Origin: Talpa occidentalis
Lineage: Eukaryota; Chordata; Mammalia; Eulipotyphla; Talpidae
Reading direction: 5' to 3'
DNA length: 64,000 bases
Assembly (NCBI RefSeq): GCF_014898055.3
Contig: NW_023602073.1
Coordinates: 19,453,784 to 19,517,783 of the forward strand
The translations under genes were made by a program, and so were the position numbers. The notes beneath the pieces are model-generated. The model saw only the letters and a program-made list of their open reading frames with translations, was not told where the DNA came from and ran no database searches. Shown one piece after another: positions 20,826-30,760 of the stretch. The first letter of the stretch is position 1, and each line of letters opens with the position of its first letter.

Positions 20826-21913
20826 TGTTATAGGACAGCCCCGATACAAAATGGGGTGCCTGACTGTGGGTCCTCATCTGCGCGCTTGAAAGGACTTATC
20901 AATGCTCTACTGCAGGCACACGCGAAAGGTTAATAAAAGGTTTATTTACAAGGGAAGGGGAAATGAGGAAATGTACAGCTCAGGGAGAAAAGTGGGAGAC
21001 AAAGTTTTTGGTTTTTTTTTTACATGTGGCAAGCACTGATTTATTTATTTTTTATTTTTTAAATTTTTTTGTGTCCTTACATTTTTATTATTTTTAAAAT
21101 AAATTTTATTTTTATATTCCCCATACAATTGCAACTCCCTTATTTTGACCCCAATCCCTCCCCTCCCCGCCCCCACCCTCCATAGAGTGTCTCTGGTTCA
21201 TAGTTTTTTGTTGATTTTGATTTTCACTTTCTTATAGTTATTCATTTTCCTGGTCCCTTATTTAAGTTTTCTAGATTCCTGCTATGAGTGAGACCATCCG
21301 GTATTTTTCTTTTTCTTTTTGGCTTATTTCACTGAGCATGATCCCTTCCAGCGCCATCCATGTTGCTGCAAATTGCATGTGTTTATCTTTTTTGAATGCT
21401 GAGTAATATTCCATGGTGTATATGTACCACATCTTCTTGATCCAGTCATCTATTTTTGGGCATTTGGGTTGTTTCCAAAGCTTAGCTATTGTAAACAGTA
21501 CTGCTATAAACATAGGGGTGCAGGTGCTCTTTGGAATTGATGTTTCTGTGTCCTTTGGGTAAATACCTAGGAGTGGAATTGCTGGATCATATGGAAGCTC
21601 TATGTTTAGTGGGTCCAGAATGCGTCCTACCCGATCCGCCGATCTGGAATCCCAAATGGCACTCTGAGAGCTGGCCGCAAACCAGGAGCCGTGAAGCCAG
21701 AAGGTGAGCGACAGAGTGAGAGAGCCCAAGGCCCATGTGTCTGGTTTTTATACCAACCCTGGCTGCTTAACTCCACCCTCAGGTCCCAGCCACCTTCCCT
21801 TTGGTGGTGACGGGATTTGTCTTTCCCAATGTCCTGATGGCTTTGGTCTGGAGTGGGGGTGGAGTCCACAAAGCCTGTATGGGATTAGCGCAGGACATCC
21901 TTTCCCCCTAACA
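20826..21913 (-). mobile_element. Solo LTR (ERV class I type), split by an L1
   Basis: On the minus strand the element begins TGTTAGGGGG (at 21913) and ends GGGCTGTCCTATAACA (at 20826), the TG...CA termini of an LTR. It is bracketed by a perfect 4-bp target repeat GATC at 20822-20825 and 21914-21917. A 4-bp duplication fits class I (gamma-type) endogenous retroviruses. The U3-like right part is at 21609-21913. The R/U5-like left part, with an AATAAA-type signal on the minus strand, is at 20826-21004. They are separated by an L1. There is no internal gag-pol-env region, so this is a recombined solo LTR of about 480 bp. Confidence 0.85.
21005..21608 (-). mobile_element. 5'-truncated L1 inside the solo LTR
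   Basis: A T-run at the low-coordinate end is the antisense poly-A tail. Next comes an antisense 3' UTR with a C-rich block at 21150-21185. The minus-strand frame then encodes the C-terminus of L1 ORF2, with the familiar stretches YDPAIPLLGIYPK, YYSAFKK and AATWMALEG. Only about 110 ORF2 residues remain. The reading frame is intact to its own stop, so the copy is relatively young. Target repeats at the junctions are not clear. Confidence 0.92.
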
Positions 21914-22214
21914 GATCCACGAACATTGACCAGAGAGGGAGTTACAAATCAAGAGGCCCAAGTTGAGGCCAGATGGATCATGTTGACCATGCAGGGGTCA
22001 AAGGTGAGGCTTACAGGCTATATGTTTTAGCCATTTATTTTTCTGGAAAAAGTACCCAGAATATGGATTCCCTCAAGGATAATAGTGCCCAGAGTCCCAG
22101 TGGTCTCTGGAAACCTTGTCTTTCATGTTCTGCTCTGCCTTAGTTTATCTGAGGCTGAATAGAGAATCACCACAGCCAGTAGATTAAGCTCCTTCATTGC
22201 CCATTGATTGGTAC

Positions 22215-22807
22215 TATTATAGGACAGGGAGAGGGGCAGCCCAAACCCCGCAAACCTGCCTATTCTAAATGGGTTCGGCCATCCGCCGCATCAACACAAA
22301 ACATATGAGACTTTAATGAGAAGGAACTTTAATAAAACTAGGAAACAATACAGGAAAAGCAAATAATTTAGTTTCTAAATGAAACACCCAAAGTTACCCA
22401 TCCCCTCGTGGGTAAAACTCCATCCATATGGGATCGGCCCAGAACAAGGCCCCAAAGCCTGCCACAAGTCTAAAGCATCTTCCAGTGGGGACCCACAAAA
22501 AAGGGTCACAAACAACCAGACAAGCCCAAAAGGAAAAGAGCAAAATCAACATTAAGATAAAAGCTGCCATTGTCACCTCCCCATGGGTCTCACCCACATC
22601 TGTGTCACCCAGTCCACGACCAAAAGACAAGCGCAGTTTCTTCACGTGTCTCTAGGCTCCATGCTCCTCCTCCAGGTCTCCTGGCTCCATCCTGCTTCCT
22701 TCCTCAGTCTCTTCTCCAGCTTCTCCTCTTCCTGCTCAGCTCCACCCTCCCTTGGGTGGGGCAGAAAACCTGGAACTTCCCGCTTTCCTGGGGACCACCC
22801 TGTTACA
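22215..22807 (-). mobile_element. Solo LTR, family B, minus orientation
   Basis: The minus strand starts TGTAACAGGGTGG (22807) and ends CTGTCCTATAATA (22215), with TG...TA replacing TG...CA by one substitution. The exact target repeat GTAC lies at 22211-22214 and 22808-22811. A poly-A signal region (ATTAAAG on the minus strand) is present near 22310-22335. It is the same family as the forward copy at 23707 and differs from the LTR at 20826. Confidence 0.88.
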
Positions 22808-22842
22808 GTACTAGAGGCCCAAAGTGGTCAGATGACACTTTC

Positions 22843-23135
22843 TTTTTTTTAATTTATTTTTATTTTTTAAAAGATTTATTTATTTATGCATACAAGAGCT
22901 GGGTGTAGGCCAAAGGTGTGGGGGTAAGAGGACTCACCAGAGACAGAGTGGGGAGCAGAACAGGCAGATCCACTGAAATCCACTGTGGAGGGGAGCAGCG
23001 GGGAGACAGGAGAGGTCTGCTATGCCATGTGGGTCAGCTCCCTAGCTGGGGATAGAACTCTTGCTGCAGTGGCTGGCTATATCTTGGTAGCTTGATAGCG
23101 CTGTGTCTTTAACCCCTGCACCACCAGGGAGGCCC
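22843..23135 (-). mobile_element. tRNA-headed SINE, 14-bp target duplication
   Basis: A full-length reverse copy ends CACCACCAGGGAGGCCC. The exact repeat CAGATGACACTTTC is at 22829-22842 and 23136-23149. It sits in the roughly 0.9-kb gap between the two inverted family B LTRs. Confidence 0.94.
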
Positions 23136-23149
23136 CAGATGACACTTTC

Positions 23150-23702
23150 AACTTCTAGTTTAGTGGAACCATTGCTGTGTCTTCTGGTGAGAGCATTTGT
23201 CCCTTGAGAACTCTGACTTCTAAAGCAGGCAATCCCCATATTACAAAAACTAAAAGCAAAATTTTGCAAGTGAGGTTTTTTATGGTCCAATAATCCCATC
23301 ACAGTGTTCGTTGCTTGATAAGAACTAAAGCTGTAGGCAGGGGGGAAATTGCCAAGGACACTGAAAAGAAAACAGAAGTAATGGGATTATGGATATGAGT
23401 CAGAACTTGGAGGAGGAACCTGTGGGGGAGGGGAATTTGCGTGAGTTTCTTATTTTTAAAGTTTTTTTTCTCTTAGTGCTTTGTGCTAAGCCTGACTCTC
23501 CCCCCCAACGCTCCTCCAAAGCACAGAGCAATTGTGGAGGTCACAGAAACTATGGGAAATGCTCCATGTTCTTGTCAAAAGAAGGGAAAATAGAGGAAAG
23601 TCTGCAAGGTTGTGGGGAATGGTGAAAAGGAGACAGCTTTGGAACTGGTTTCCCATACAGGTCTTGGGCTTAGCTCTGCGTTGTGGTGCTTTGGACAAAG
23701 TC
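23150..23702. other. Spacer between the inverted LTRs
   Basis: Unique sequence without retroviral coding signatures, so the two LTRs do not flank a provirus. Confidence 0.55.
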
Positions 23703-23706
23703 AGAA

Positions 23707-24308
23707 TGTAACGGGGTGGTCCTCAGGGAAGGGGGAGGTTCCAGGTTTCCTGCCCCACCCAAAAGGAGGGTGGAGCTGAGCACGGAGAGAAGAAGCTGCA
23801 GAGGAGACTGAGAAGGAAGGAAGCAGGATGGAGCCAGAAGGAGACCTGGAGGAGGCACATGGGGCCAAGAGACATGTGGAGAAACTGTGCTTGCCTTTTG
23901 GTCATGGACTTGGTGACACAGATGTGGGTGAAAGACCCGTGGGGAGGTGACAATAGCTGTTTTTGTCTTGATTTTGATTTTGTTCTTTTCCCTCCAGACT
24001 TGTCTGGTTGTTTCTGATCCTTTTCTGTGGGTCCCCACTGGGAGATGCTTTAGACTTGTGGCAGGCTTTGGGGCCTTGCTCTGGGCCAATCCTGCTTCTA
24101 TGGACTTTTACCCACGAGAGGACTGGTAACTTTGGGTGCTTGATTTGGAAACTGTATTCTTTGCCTTTCCTGTATTGTTTCCAAATTGTATTAAAGTTCC
24201 TTCCCATTAAAGTCTCATATGTTTTGTGTTGATGTGGCAGATGGCAGAACCTATTTAGAGAAGGCAGGTTTGCGGGGTCTGGGCTGACCCTCTCCCTGCC
24301 CTGTAACA
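23707..24308 (+). mobile_element. Solo LTR, family B, plus orientation
   Basis: Begins TGTAACGGGGTGGTCC and ends CCCTGCCCTGTAACA. Two ATTAAAG motifs near 24190-24210 precede TCTCATATGTTTTGTGTTG, as expected for the R-region poly-A signal. Flanks AGAA (23703-23706) and AAAA (24309-24312) agree at three of four bases, so the target repeat has drifted. The overlapping reverse frames (23670-24438) are antisense shadows. Alignment with the copy at 22215 is continuous by eye. Confidence 0.85.
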
Positions 24309-24312
24309 AAAA

Positions 24313-24900
24313 CAGCAGAGAAAAATGCTTTACTGACCAACTAAAATTATGTTTAAACCAAGGCTTCTGGCTCAAACTAACCATGCTCAGGGAAAACCCA
24401 CAGCAGCATAAGGTTAAATGATCTAAAATAGGTGACATCTTGCCAGAATCAGACTTGTACTAGCTTAATTCCAGGATCTATAGAAAAATTGTTTCCTTAT
24501 AGTTCTGTTCCCTTTTCTGTTTTTGCAGTACTATTGTTTTATACATCATGTCTAATAATGTTGCACAGCATCCTTACATTGTTAGCTTTTCTTTGGTCTT
24601 CCTTCCTCACCCATCTCAGCAAGGTGGAGACTCCATTCCAGACTTAGCAGCCAAGACCTCAGCGTTCTTCTCCCTGCACCCCATCCCCACCCCCGGCCTT
24701 CAGAGGGTCTTAGCCTGCCCCCAGCTATCCAGTATCTAGGGCAAGGTACAGAGAATTGAATGGGACCTTCTGTTCATGCATCAAAAGCTCTCCCAGTGGA
24801 ACTACTTCAGCACACCATGCTTCTGCAAATAATCTCAATTGTCCTGTTGCCTCGAAGGTCTTAGAGGTTGTCCCCTGTGGAGGGTCTCTCCGTCCCCTCA
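24313..24900. other. Intergenic DNA
   Basis: Unique sequence. Nothing recognised before the inverted duplication. Confidence 0.45.
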
Positions 24901-24904
24901 CCTA

Positions 24905-25390
24905 GAATAAGCTGGTCACAGCTCTCCCCACCTGTACCTGAACTTCCTGAGAGGCTTTCATGGTCCTGCTGGTCTCTGGATTCCCTGCACCATCTTTCCT
25001 ATTTTTCAAGGAGATGGTGCACAGAAAAAGGAAGGAAATGGAAAGCCTAGGGGAAGATGCCATCCCCAGGTGCTCCTGGACAGTGGCTGGCATCCAGGAA
25101 GTCAGCTAGGGCCATCCCTGGAGGGGCCACCCCTGGGAAGAGCCTGGTTGCATGAAGGTGCCTTTCCGTTCAGACCACAGTGTCTCTTCTCCGGAGGGTT
25201 TGAGAAGGGTTGGAGTAGAGTCAAGTAGACCCTGGTCTGTTACACTAACCCTAAATCCTGTACGCCCTGCAGGTAGCAGTGGCACCACTTATGCACAATA
25301 TTTTCAGGGGTGCCAGCAGGGGGTGTAGCTCAGTGGTAGAGCGCGTGCTTAGCATGCACGAGGCCCTGGGTTCAATCCCCAGCACCTCCA
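24905..25390 (+). repeat. Left arm of a large inverted duplication
   Basis: This arm holds about 415 bp of 5' flank plus a whole tRNA-Ala gene. It is repeated in opposite orientation at 25752-26220. The match is exact through the tRNA and the 34 bp just upstream of it (CACTTATGCACAATATTTTC onward). Further out it continues with scattered substitutions and small indels (CTTCCTGAG...TTCATGGTCCTGCTGGTCTC side). Confidence 0.9.
25319..25390 (+). tRNA. tRNA-Ala-AGC: tRNA-Ala (AGC anticodon), left copy of inverted pair
   Basis: The 72-nt gene has acceptor GGGGGTG/CACCTCC, anticodon arm CGTGC-TTAGCAT-GCACG fully paired, and T stem CTGGG/CCCAG with B box GGGTTCAATCC. It is identical base for base to the minus-strand gene at 25752. 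Unlike that copy it has no T-run close by: the first TTTT is at about 25435-25438, some 45 nt past the gene, so the primary transcript would carry a longer 3' trailer. The base composition of its 5' edge (CCAGCAGGGGGTG) also resembles a CTCF core. Confidence 0.97.
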
Positions 25391-25751
25391 TAAATCTTCC
25401 CCTCTGGTGTCTAAGCCCAGGTGGACTCTGCTCCTTTTGACCTACTGCGCGCACTCACGGTGCTTATTACCTCTGGAATCAGCCAGCCCACCCTCTCTTT
25501 GCGTGTATTTGTGGAGTGAGAATAGGGCTATTATTTATTCTGTCATAGACAGACAGGCACAATATTATTTAATATTTTTGATTTTCCTTTTCCTTCCTCA
25601 CCCATCTGTCTGTATTTGGCTATCATGAAAAAGACACCATGAAAAAGAGATGGCTTCAGGGCCAATTGCTTTTGTCATGTTGCACGATGAGTCCTTTAAA
25701 TTAGCAGATTGGAAGGAGAAGAGCCTATGGGACCAAAAACTATCAGCCTCT
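25391..25751. other. Spacer of the inverted duplication
   Basis: About 360 bp of unique sequence between the 3' ends of the two tRNA-Ala genes. The arms stop matching right at the tRNA 3' ends, so the two genes have unrelated 3' trailers. Confidence 0.75.
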
Positions 25752-25823
25752 TGGAGGTGCTGGGGATTGAACCCAGGGCCTCGTGCATGCTAAGCACGCG
25801 CTCTACCACTGAGCTACACCCCC
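25752..25823 (-). tRNA. tRNA-Ala-AGC: tRNA-Ala (AGC anticodon), right copy of inverted pair
   Basis: Identical in all 72 positions to the gene at 25319 but on the other strand, so the pair converges. Its transcribed strand meets TTTTT about 12 nt past the gene (AAAAA at 25735-25739 on the plus strand), a canonical Pol III stop. Of the pair, this copy has the better terminator. Acceptor G3:U70, A box and B box are intact. Confidence 0.97.
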
Positions 25824-26220
25824 TGCTGGCACCCCTGAAAATATTGTGCATAAGTGGTACCACTGCTACCTGCAGGGAATCCAGGATTTAGGTTAATGTA
25901 ATAGACCAGGATCTGTTTGGTTCTGCTCCAGCCCTTCTCAAACACTCGGGAGAAGAGACACTTCGGTCTGAACTAAAAGGCACCTTCATGCAACCAAGCT
26001 AGTCCCAGGGGTGGGCCCCTCCAAGGATGGCCCTAGCTGACTTCCTGGGTGGTCACTGCCCAGGGGTGCCCCGGGATGGTATCTTCCCCTGAGCCATCCA
26101 CTTCCTTCCTTTCTGTGCACCTTCTCTTTGAAAAATAGAAAAGATTGTGCAGGGAATCCAGGGACCAGTAGTACCATGCAAGCTACTCAGGAAATTTAGG
26201 AGCAGGTGGAGGGGCAAGAT
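25752..26220 (-). repeat. Right arm of the inverted duplication
   Basis: Reverse-complement partner of 24905-25390. Its upstream flank shows the same order of landmarks (CCTGAAAATATTGTGCATAA, CTTCTCAAAC, GAGAAGAGACAC, CACCTTCATGCAACC, GCTGACTTCCTGG, TTCCTTCCTTTCTGTGCACC). The outer limit is fuzzy. Confidence 0.9.
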
Positions 26221-26229
26221 TAGACTGTA

Positions 26230-26985
26230 ATTCATTCATAATATTGGCCTGAAGAGGAAAAGCAAATTGTGTGTCAGTTGTTTTCTTCCAACAGCACTGG
26301 GTCCAACGTCTTTGGAAATGTGAAAATTGCATTGTGTCCAGGATGCTGTACCTCTAGTTCCTAGACCTCTGGGGAGTAAGTCAGGAAGGAGAGGATGAGA
26401 AAAGATGTTCCTGTCGATGTAGTTCCTCTTTCAGACAAAATGGTCTTCATAGTGGGGTGAACACGAAGGGAAGAGAAATGAATTTCTTCTGTTAGGCCTG
26501 GACAGGTCTTCAAACACTGCCTCCCCAGGACACAAAAAGTAGATGTTTCCCTCCTTTATTCAAAATGTGTGTCATAATAAAGATGGAAAACAATGGTTCT
26601 TCATTAATAAAATCCACCACAAAGAGAGGGCCCCATTATTCTAAATGAAAGAGAATAAATACATAGATCCCTCAAGAAGATCTGGCTTGTGTGACCCCCA
26701 ACTCAATTAAGAATGCAATGTTCAAAGTTAAAACAGGGGAAGGAAGAGCACACAAGGGACTATGCAGATGGTTTGCTGGTCTTATGGTGGTGGGAGATTT
26801 ATGGGGTTACACTTGAGGGGAGAAATCAAATATTGTACAAAAATGAACAGCAATGCAAGAAAAGAAAATGGAATGGAATGTTCAGAACATCAGAACAATA
26901 GCACAAAAGCAGTGGGCCAAAGCTGGTTCTGGAAGGCAGGCCAGGTGATTTGGGAAGACTCAGTGGGCTTCAGTCCCCTAGGAGA
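26230..26985. other. Intergenic DNA
   Basis: Unique sequence with no recognised element. Confidence 0.45.
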
Positions 26986-26989
26986 TCCA

Positions 26990-27185
26990 TTGGGCCCAGC
27001 CAATCAGCAAGAGACACAAAGTGGAGACACCCAACACCCAAACTCCTACTCCTTGCCTACTGTACCCACAAAAGCACCTACTTCTCACACCCTCAGAGGG
27101 TACCCTTTCGGGATCCCTCCCTGTTCAGAGACCTTTCCTGTCTTTCCTCATGTCTATCAATAAATCTCTTGCTTTTCTTGTATGA
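26990..27185 (+). mobile_element. Possible LTR 3' part
   Basis: GCCCAGCCAATCAGCAAGAG (a CCAAT-like box), a CT-rich segment and TCAATAAATCTCTTGC resemble the promoter-to-poly-A part of an ERV LTR. TG/CA ends and target repeats were not found. A GA repeat follows directly. Confidence 0.35.
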
Positions 27186-27193
27186 GTGTGTGT

Positions 27194-27238
27194 GGAGAGA
27201 GAGAGAAAGAGAGAGAGAGATAGAGAGAGAGAGAGAAG
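27194..27238. repeat. (GA)n microsatellite
   Basis: GAGAGAGA with minor interruptions. It gives rise to the Arg-Glu and Ser-Leu low-complexity frames here. Confidence 0.95.
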
Positions 27239-27239
27239 A

Positions 27240-28988
27240 TCTGGCTTGCTTTATTCCAGATTAGGTTAATTTGAGAGCTATTAGCTGCCTTTTTCCTTGC
27301 TGGGTAAACAGCTTGAGCACTTTGGAGGGCGCTCAAGTGGCTCACTTCTTTGGTGAGCAATAGTGCAGGAATCAGTAGCCCTTGAGGGCAACGGGAAAGC
27401 CAGGTCAGGATCCCCAAGGGACTTCAGGGGAGAAATTTTGAACTTGGAAACAGCTTCTACCAGGGGCTTTGCGCTTATGTATCTGAGGCAGCAACTGATT
27501 TTTAGCACGTTGGGCTTAGAATATAAGAAAGCCATGAGACAGAAAGTTAAGGCAGACAGACGAGTAGATTTTTCAACAATGCTAGGTCAGCACCTCGGAT
27601 AGCGCATCAGGCTTTTAACCCGACGTTGGCGCATTTAAGTGGAGCGCTGGTTCTTTGGTCCTTCGGTTCCTGTGTCTTCCTCATTGGGGAAGTCCTCCGA
27701 TACCCGGTTTTCTTCTGGAGATTTTTAGGGACTTTTATGGCGTTCTCCTTTACTGCTTATACGCCATACTTGTCTCAGCGGCAATCTGAACAGAGAAATG
27801 CTCTTCTCACATGGACTAATTAAAGGGGTGGAGATAAGCAGACAGGCTAGAGATAGCAATAGAGTTGACACATAATATAGATTTGAGGGTTTGGGGATAA
27901 GGAAAGTGAACGTTACTTTTAGGAAGATTTACAGGTGTTTCGTGTTGCATTAGGGAGAAACCTTTTTCACAGAGCTACAGAGGGAAGAGTGACTTTTCTA
28001 CCTGTGCTTAATAAACTGTTACAATTTTGCCTTGGGTGTGTTGGATGGTAACTTAGGGAAGGGGGTGCATTTTGGGTTTGAATTTGATGACTTTATAAAG
28101 CCTGCAAACTTTAAATGCAACTTTGGCATGATGTGGGATGATGTCTGGTAACCATGGTGACCAGGTAAAGGTACAGGTGACATCTGTGACCTCAAGAGTT
28201 GATGAACACCATGCAAAATCATTTGCATTTTTAAAAAAAAATTAACTGTTGATTAAAAATTTTAAATTAAAAATTTTAAAATTAACTACTGATGTTGCCA
28301 CCAATGTCCTCAAGTCTTGAATCAACTTTTCTCCCCCCAAAACCAATAGTCTTAAGCAAGTTTCTTTTTGCCTGACATATTTCTTTGACCACCATTATTT
28401 AATTATCTCGCCACAGTAAAGGGCTTTGCTGCACAGCTAACAAAGGAGTTAATCAAACACCTATTTGGTTACAGAGTCCTTTTCATTAAAAAATATCTTA
28501 GTGAAGAAATTCTGTTGTGATGGTATATAACAACATCATCTAAAATTTTCTAGCAGTGCTTTTCTGTGAGTTGAGTGTTTAGTCTGGTCACATTCATATA
28601 TGTTGCATTCTTTCAGAAATTTTAGAGGGTCATTGAATCCCATCTCTCAGCATTATTAGAGGTTATGAGAAAGAAAGGAACAGGAAGAAGAAGAAGAAAA
28701 GGAGACCCCCAAAATATTTCCTTTTGTTTCCAAGCTGTGTCTAGGTCATGTGAAGGGATGAGAATAACAGGCTTTCCAATGAATCCCGTGCTGTCATCTC
28801 TCTTCAAAGTTTCCCGCTTCCACTTACCATCCCCTGCTGCCAGAAATGGGGTCCAACATGTGTACAAGGAAGACAAGATTCCAAATCTTTCTGGGAGGAC
28901 AAATATACTAAACACAACTTCTAGAGGAAGGTTGAAAATGAGCCAAGTACAGAAAAAGAACGAGAATGAAAGGCCTGGGTCTACAGGG
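27240..28988. other. Intergenic DNA with a possible tRNA relic
   Basis: Unique sequence. One short tRNA-like stretch at 27585-27640 is listed separately. The GAAGAAG-rich frame at 28665-29018 looks random and runs into the Phe gene. Confidence 0.45.
27585..27640 (+). pseudogene. Possible tRNA relic, Met- or Lys-like
   Basis: GGATAGCGCATCAGGCTTTT and AACCCGA resemble the D-to-anticodon arm region of elongator tRNA-Met (GGTAGCGCGTCAG) or tRNA-Lys. The stem TCAGG/CCCGA brackets loop CTTTTAA. There is no B box and no paired acceptor, so it can only be a decayed fragment or chance. Confidence 0.25.
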
Positions 28989-29061
28989 GCCGAAATAGCT
29001 CAGTTGGGAGAGCGTTAGACTGAAGATCTAAAGGTCCCTGGTTCAATCCCGGGTTTCGGCA
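28989..29061 (+). tRNA. tRNA-Phe-GAA: tRNA-Phe (GAA anticodon)
   Basis: A 73-nt phenylalanine tRNA gene reading UUU and UUC. It has acceptor GCCGAAA/TTTCGGC, A box TAGCTCAGTTGG, anticodon loop CTGAAGA inside AGA/TCT pairing, variable loop AAGGTC, B box GGTTCAATCCC and discriminator A. It differs from the common mammalian gene by eye at one T-loop position (CAA for CGA). TTTT is at 29070-29073. An identical gene lies on the minus strand at 44060. Confidence 0.97.
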
Positions 29062-29773
29062 CACTGAACTTTTAGTAACTAAGGCATTCGTATCTGGACT
29101 GAAAAATCTGTACCAGACAAACTTTTAATTCATATCATTATTCTTTAGACAATATAGTATAACTGTTTACATCGGATTTGCATTGTATCATAAGTAACAT
29201 TGTATTATAAGTAACCTAAAGTATAAGGAGGGAGGTACGTAATTTACATGCAAGTACTTTGCCATTTCATATAAGGGGCCTGAACATCAGTGGAATTTGG
29301 AGAGGGGTGGAAGGCCGGACCCCCTGAAACAATCTCGTTTCGAGAACCAGGACATCTGTAATTGCACAACAAACACCGCTACCATAAGTCAATAAAACAG
29401 TGGTAATAAAGATCCACTAATTTTTTAAATCTAGCATGTATCAGCACTGGTAATAAACATCATCATAAATTATGACGGTACAGATATGCATGTGAGACTG
29501 AAAAAGCTGTGAAATTCATTGAATCGCTGCAATTTGCAGTACACAGAGCTGCCAGGAGAAGAGTAAGAGTATCACCTACAGTCTCTGTCGCTGACACTGG
29601 TGTAGTCTGAAGGCAGTCACAGCCACATGTCAATGAATGAAGTTGCCAATAAAACTTTACAATTGGGCACTGACATAAGAATTTCATATGCATTTCACAT
29701 ATCTCAAAGGATTAGCATTCATTTTATTTTTTTTCTCAACCTTAAAAATGAAAACAGATCACAACTTTTTGTT
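29062..29773. other. Spacer between Phe and Thr tRNA genes
   Basis: About 710 bp of unique, AT-leaning sequence. No other element was recognised. Confidence 0.5.
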
Positions 29774-29847
29774 GGCTTCGTGGCTTAGTTGGTTAAAGCG
29801 CCTGTCTAGTAAACAGGAGATCCTGGGTTCAAATCCCAGCGAGGCCT
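29774..29847 (+). tRNA. tRNA-Thr-AGT: tRNA-Thr (AGT anticodon)
   Basis: A 74-nt threonine tRNA gene, reading ACU and ACC after inosine editing. It has acceptor GGCTTCG with CGAGGCC (one T-G wobble), A box TGGCTTAGTTGG, anticodon arm CCTGT-CTAGTAA-ACAGG fully paired, T stem CTGGG/CCCAG with B box GGTTCAAATCC and discriminator T. The first TTTT is at 29869-29872, about 22 nt downstream. The Thr-TGT-like gene at 9054 and the relic at 36163 share its backbone. Confidence 0.97.
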
Positions 29848-30064
29848 TGCTGGAGTCCTTACCTGAGGTTTTGATCATTCCTCTAATAATAGAAGTCTTG
29901 CTATTTTCCTTAAAGTTCAGCAGTTTTTCCCTACTATTAGCCTTCCTCCATCCCCCAACTTTAGAATTTTTCAAAAATCTAAACCTACTTTGTGAAAAAT
30001 GTGTTGCAGAGAGTGAAGACAAGCCACAGCATGAAAGACTATCTTTGCAAGGCATCTGTCTGAT

Positions 30065-30760
30065 AGAGAATTTGCAACTAGAATATATAGCTTTCAAAAT
30101 TCAACAATTAAAAAATCCATTTTAAATATCGACAAAATATTTAAGCTGATATTTCATCAAAGAACATATAAGAGTGGTAAATAATTCAAAGATGTTCAAC
30201 ATCATTAGTCATTAGCAAAATAGAAATTATAACTATAATGGTACACCACTGCACAACTGCCAGAGGGGCTAATATGTAAAAAGACTAACCATACCAAGTG
30301 TTGGCAAGAATGCAGAGGAAAAGAAACTCATACTCTGCTGGCAGTAGTGGAAAACAGTATAACCTCAAATGAATTTAGCCATTTCTTAAGAAGTCAAATG
30401 TATACTAATCTTGTGATCCAACCATTAACTGCCAAGTATTTACCTCAAAGAAAAGGAGCTGCATGTTGATACAAAATTTTGTAGACAAATGTTCATAACT
30501 ATTTCTTTGTAAAAACCAACAACTGTACCCAAATGTCTATTAATAGCTGAATGGATAAAAAATTGTATATCCTGTAGACATTGGAATATTACCCAGCACA
30601 AAATGAACTATTGACACATACAACATGGCCAAATCTTAAAATATTATGATGAATGAAAGCTGCAAGATCAAAAGTTTAGAAAATGAGTTTAGAAAATTCA
30701 ACTCATCTATAGTGACAATAAGTAAGCCACTACTTGGTTAGGAATAGAGAGGCAAGGAGG
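30065..30760 (+). mobile_element. Old L1 ORF2 3' fragment
   Basis: Landmarks in order: TTGCAACTAGAATATATAGC, AACAATTAAAAAATCC, GATGTTCAACATCATTAGTC, GCAAGAATGCAGAGGAAAAG, ACCCAAATGTCTATTAATAG, TGGAATATTACCCAGCAC. This is the L1 ORF2 C-terminal region, riddled with stops. Confidence 0.85.

Noticed and set aside
21271..21729. Cellular gene encoding a 152-residue protein
   Set aside because: The frame is the C-terminal end of L1 ORF2 extended by chance into the LTR.
22215..24308. A provirus bounded by two LTRs
   Set aside because: The LTRs are in opposite orientation, each has its own target repeat, and the interior has no gag, pol or env signature.
20826..24308. All three LTRs as one family
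   Set aside because: The LTR at 20826 shares only a short CTGTCCTATAA end with the other two. Its body does not align with theirs by eye.
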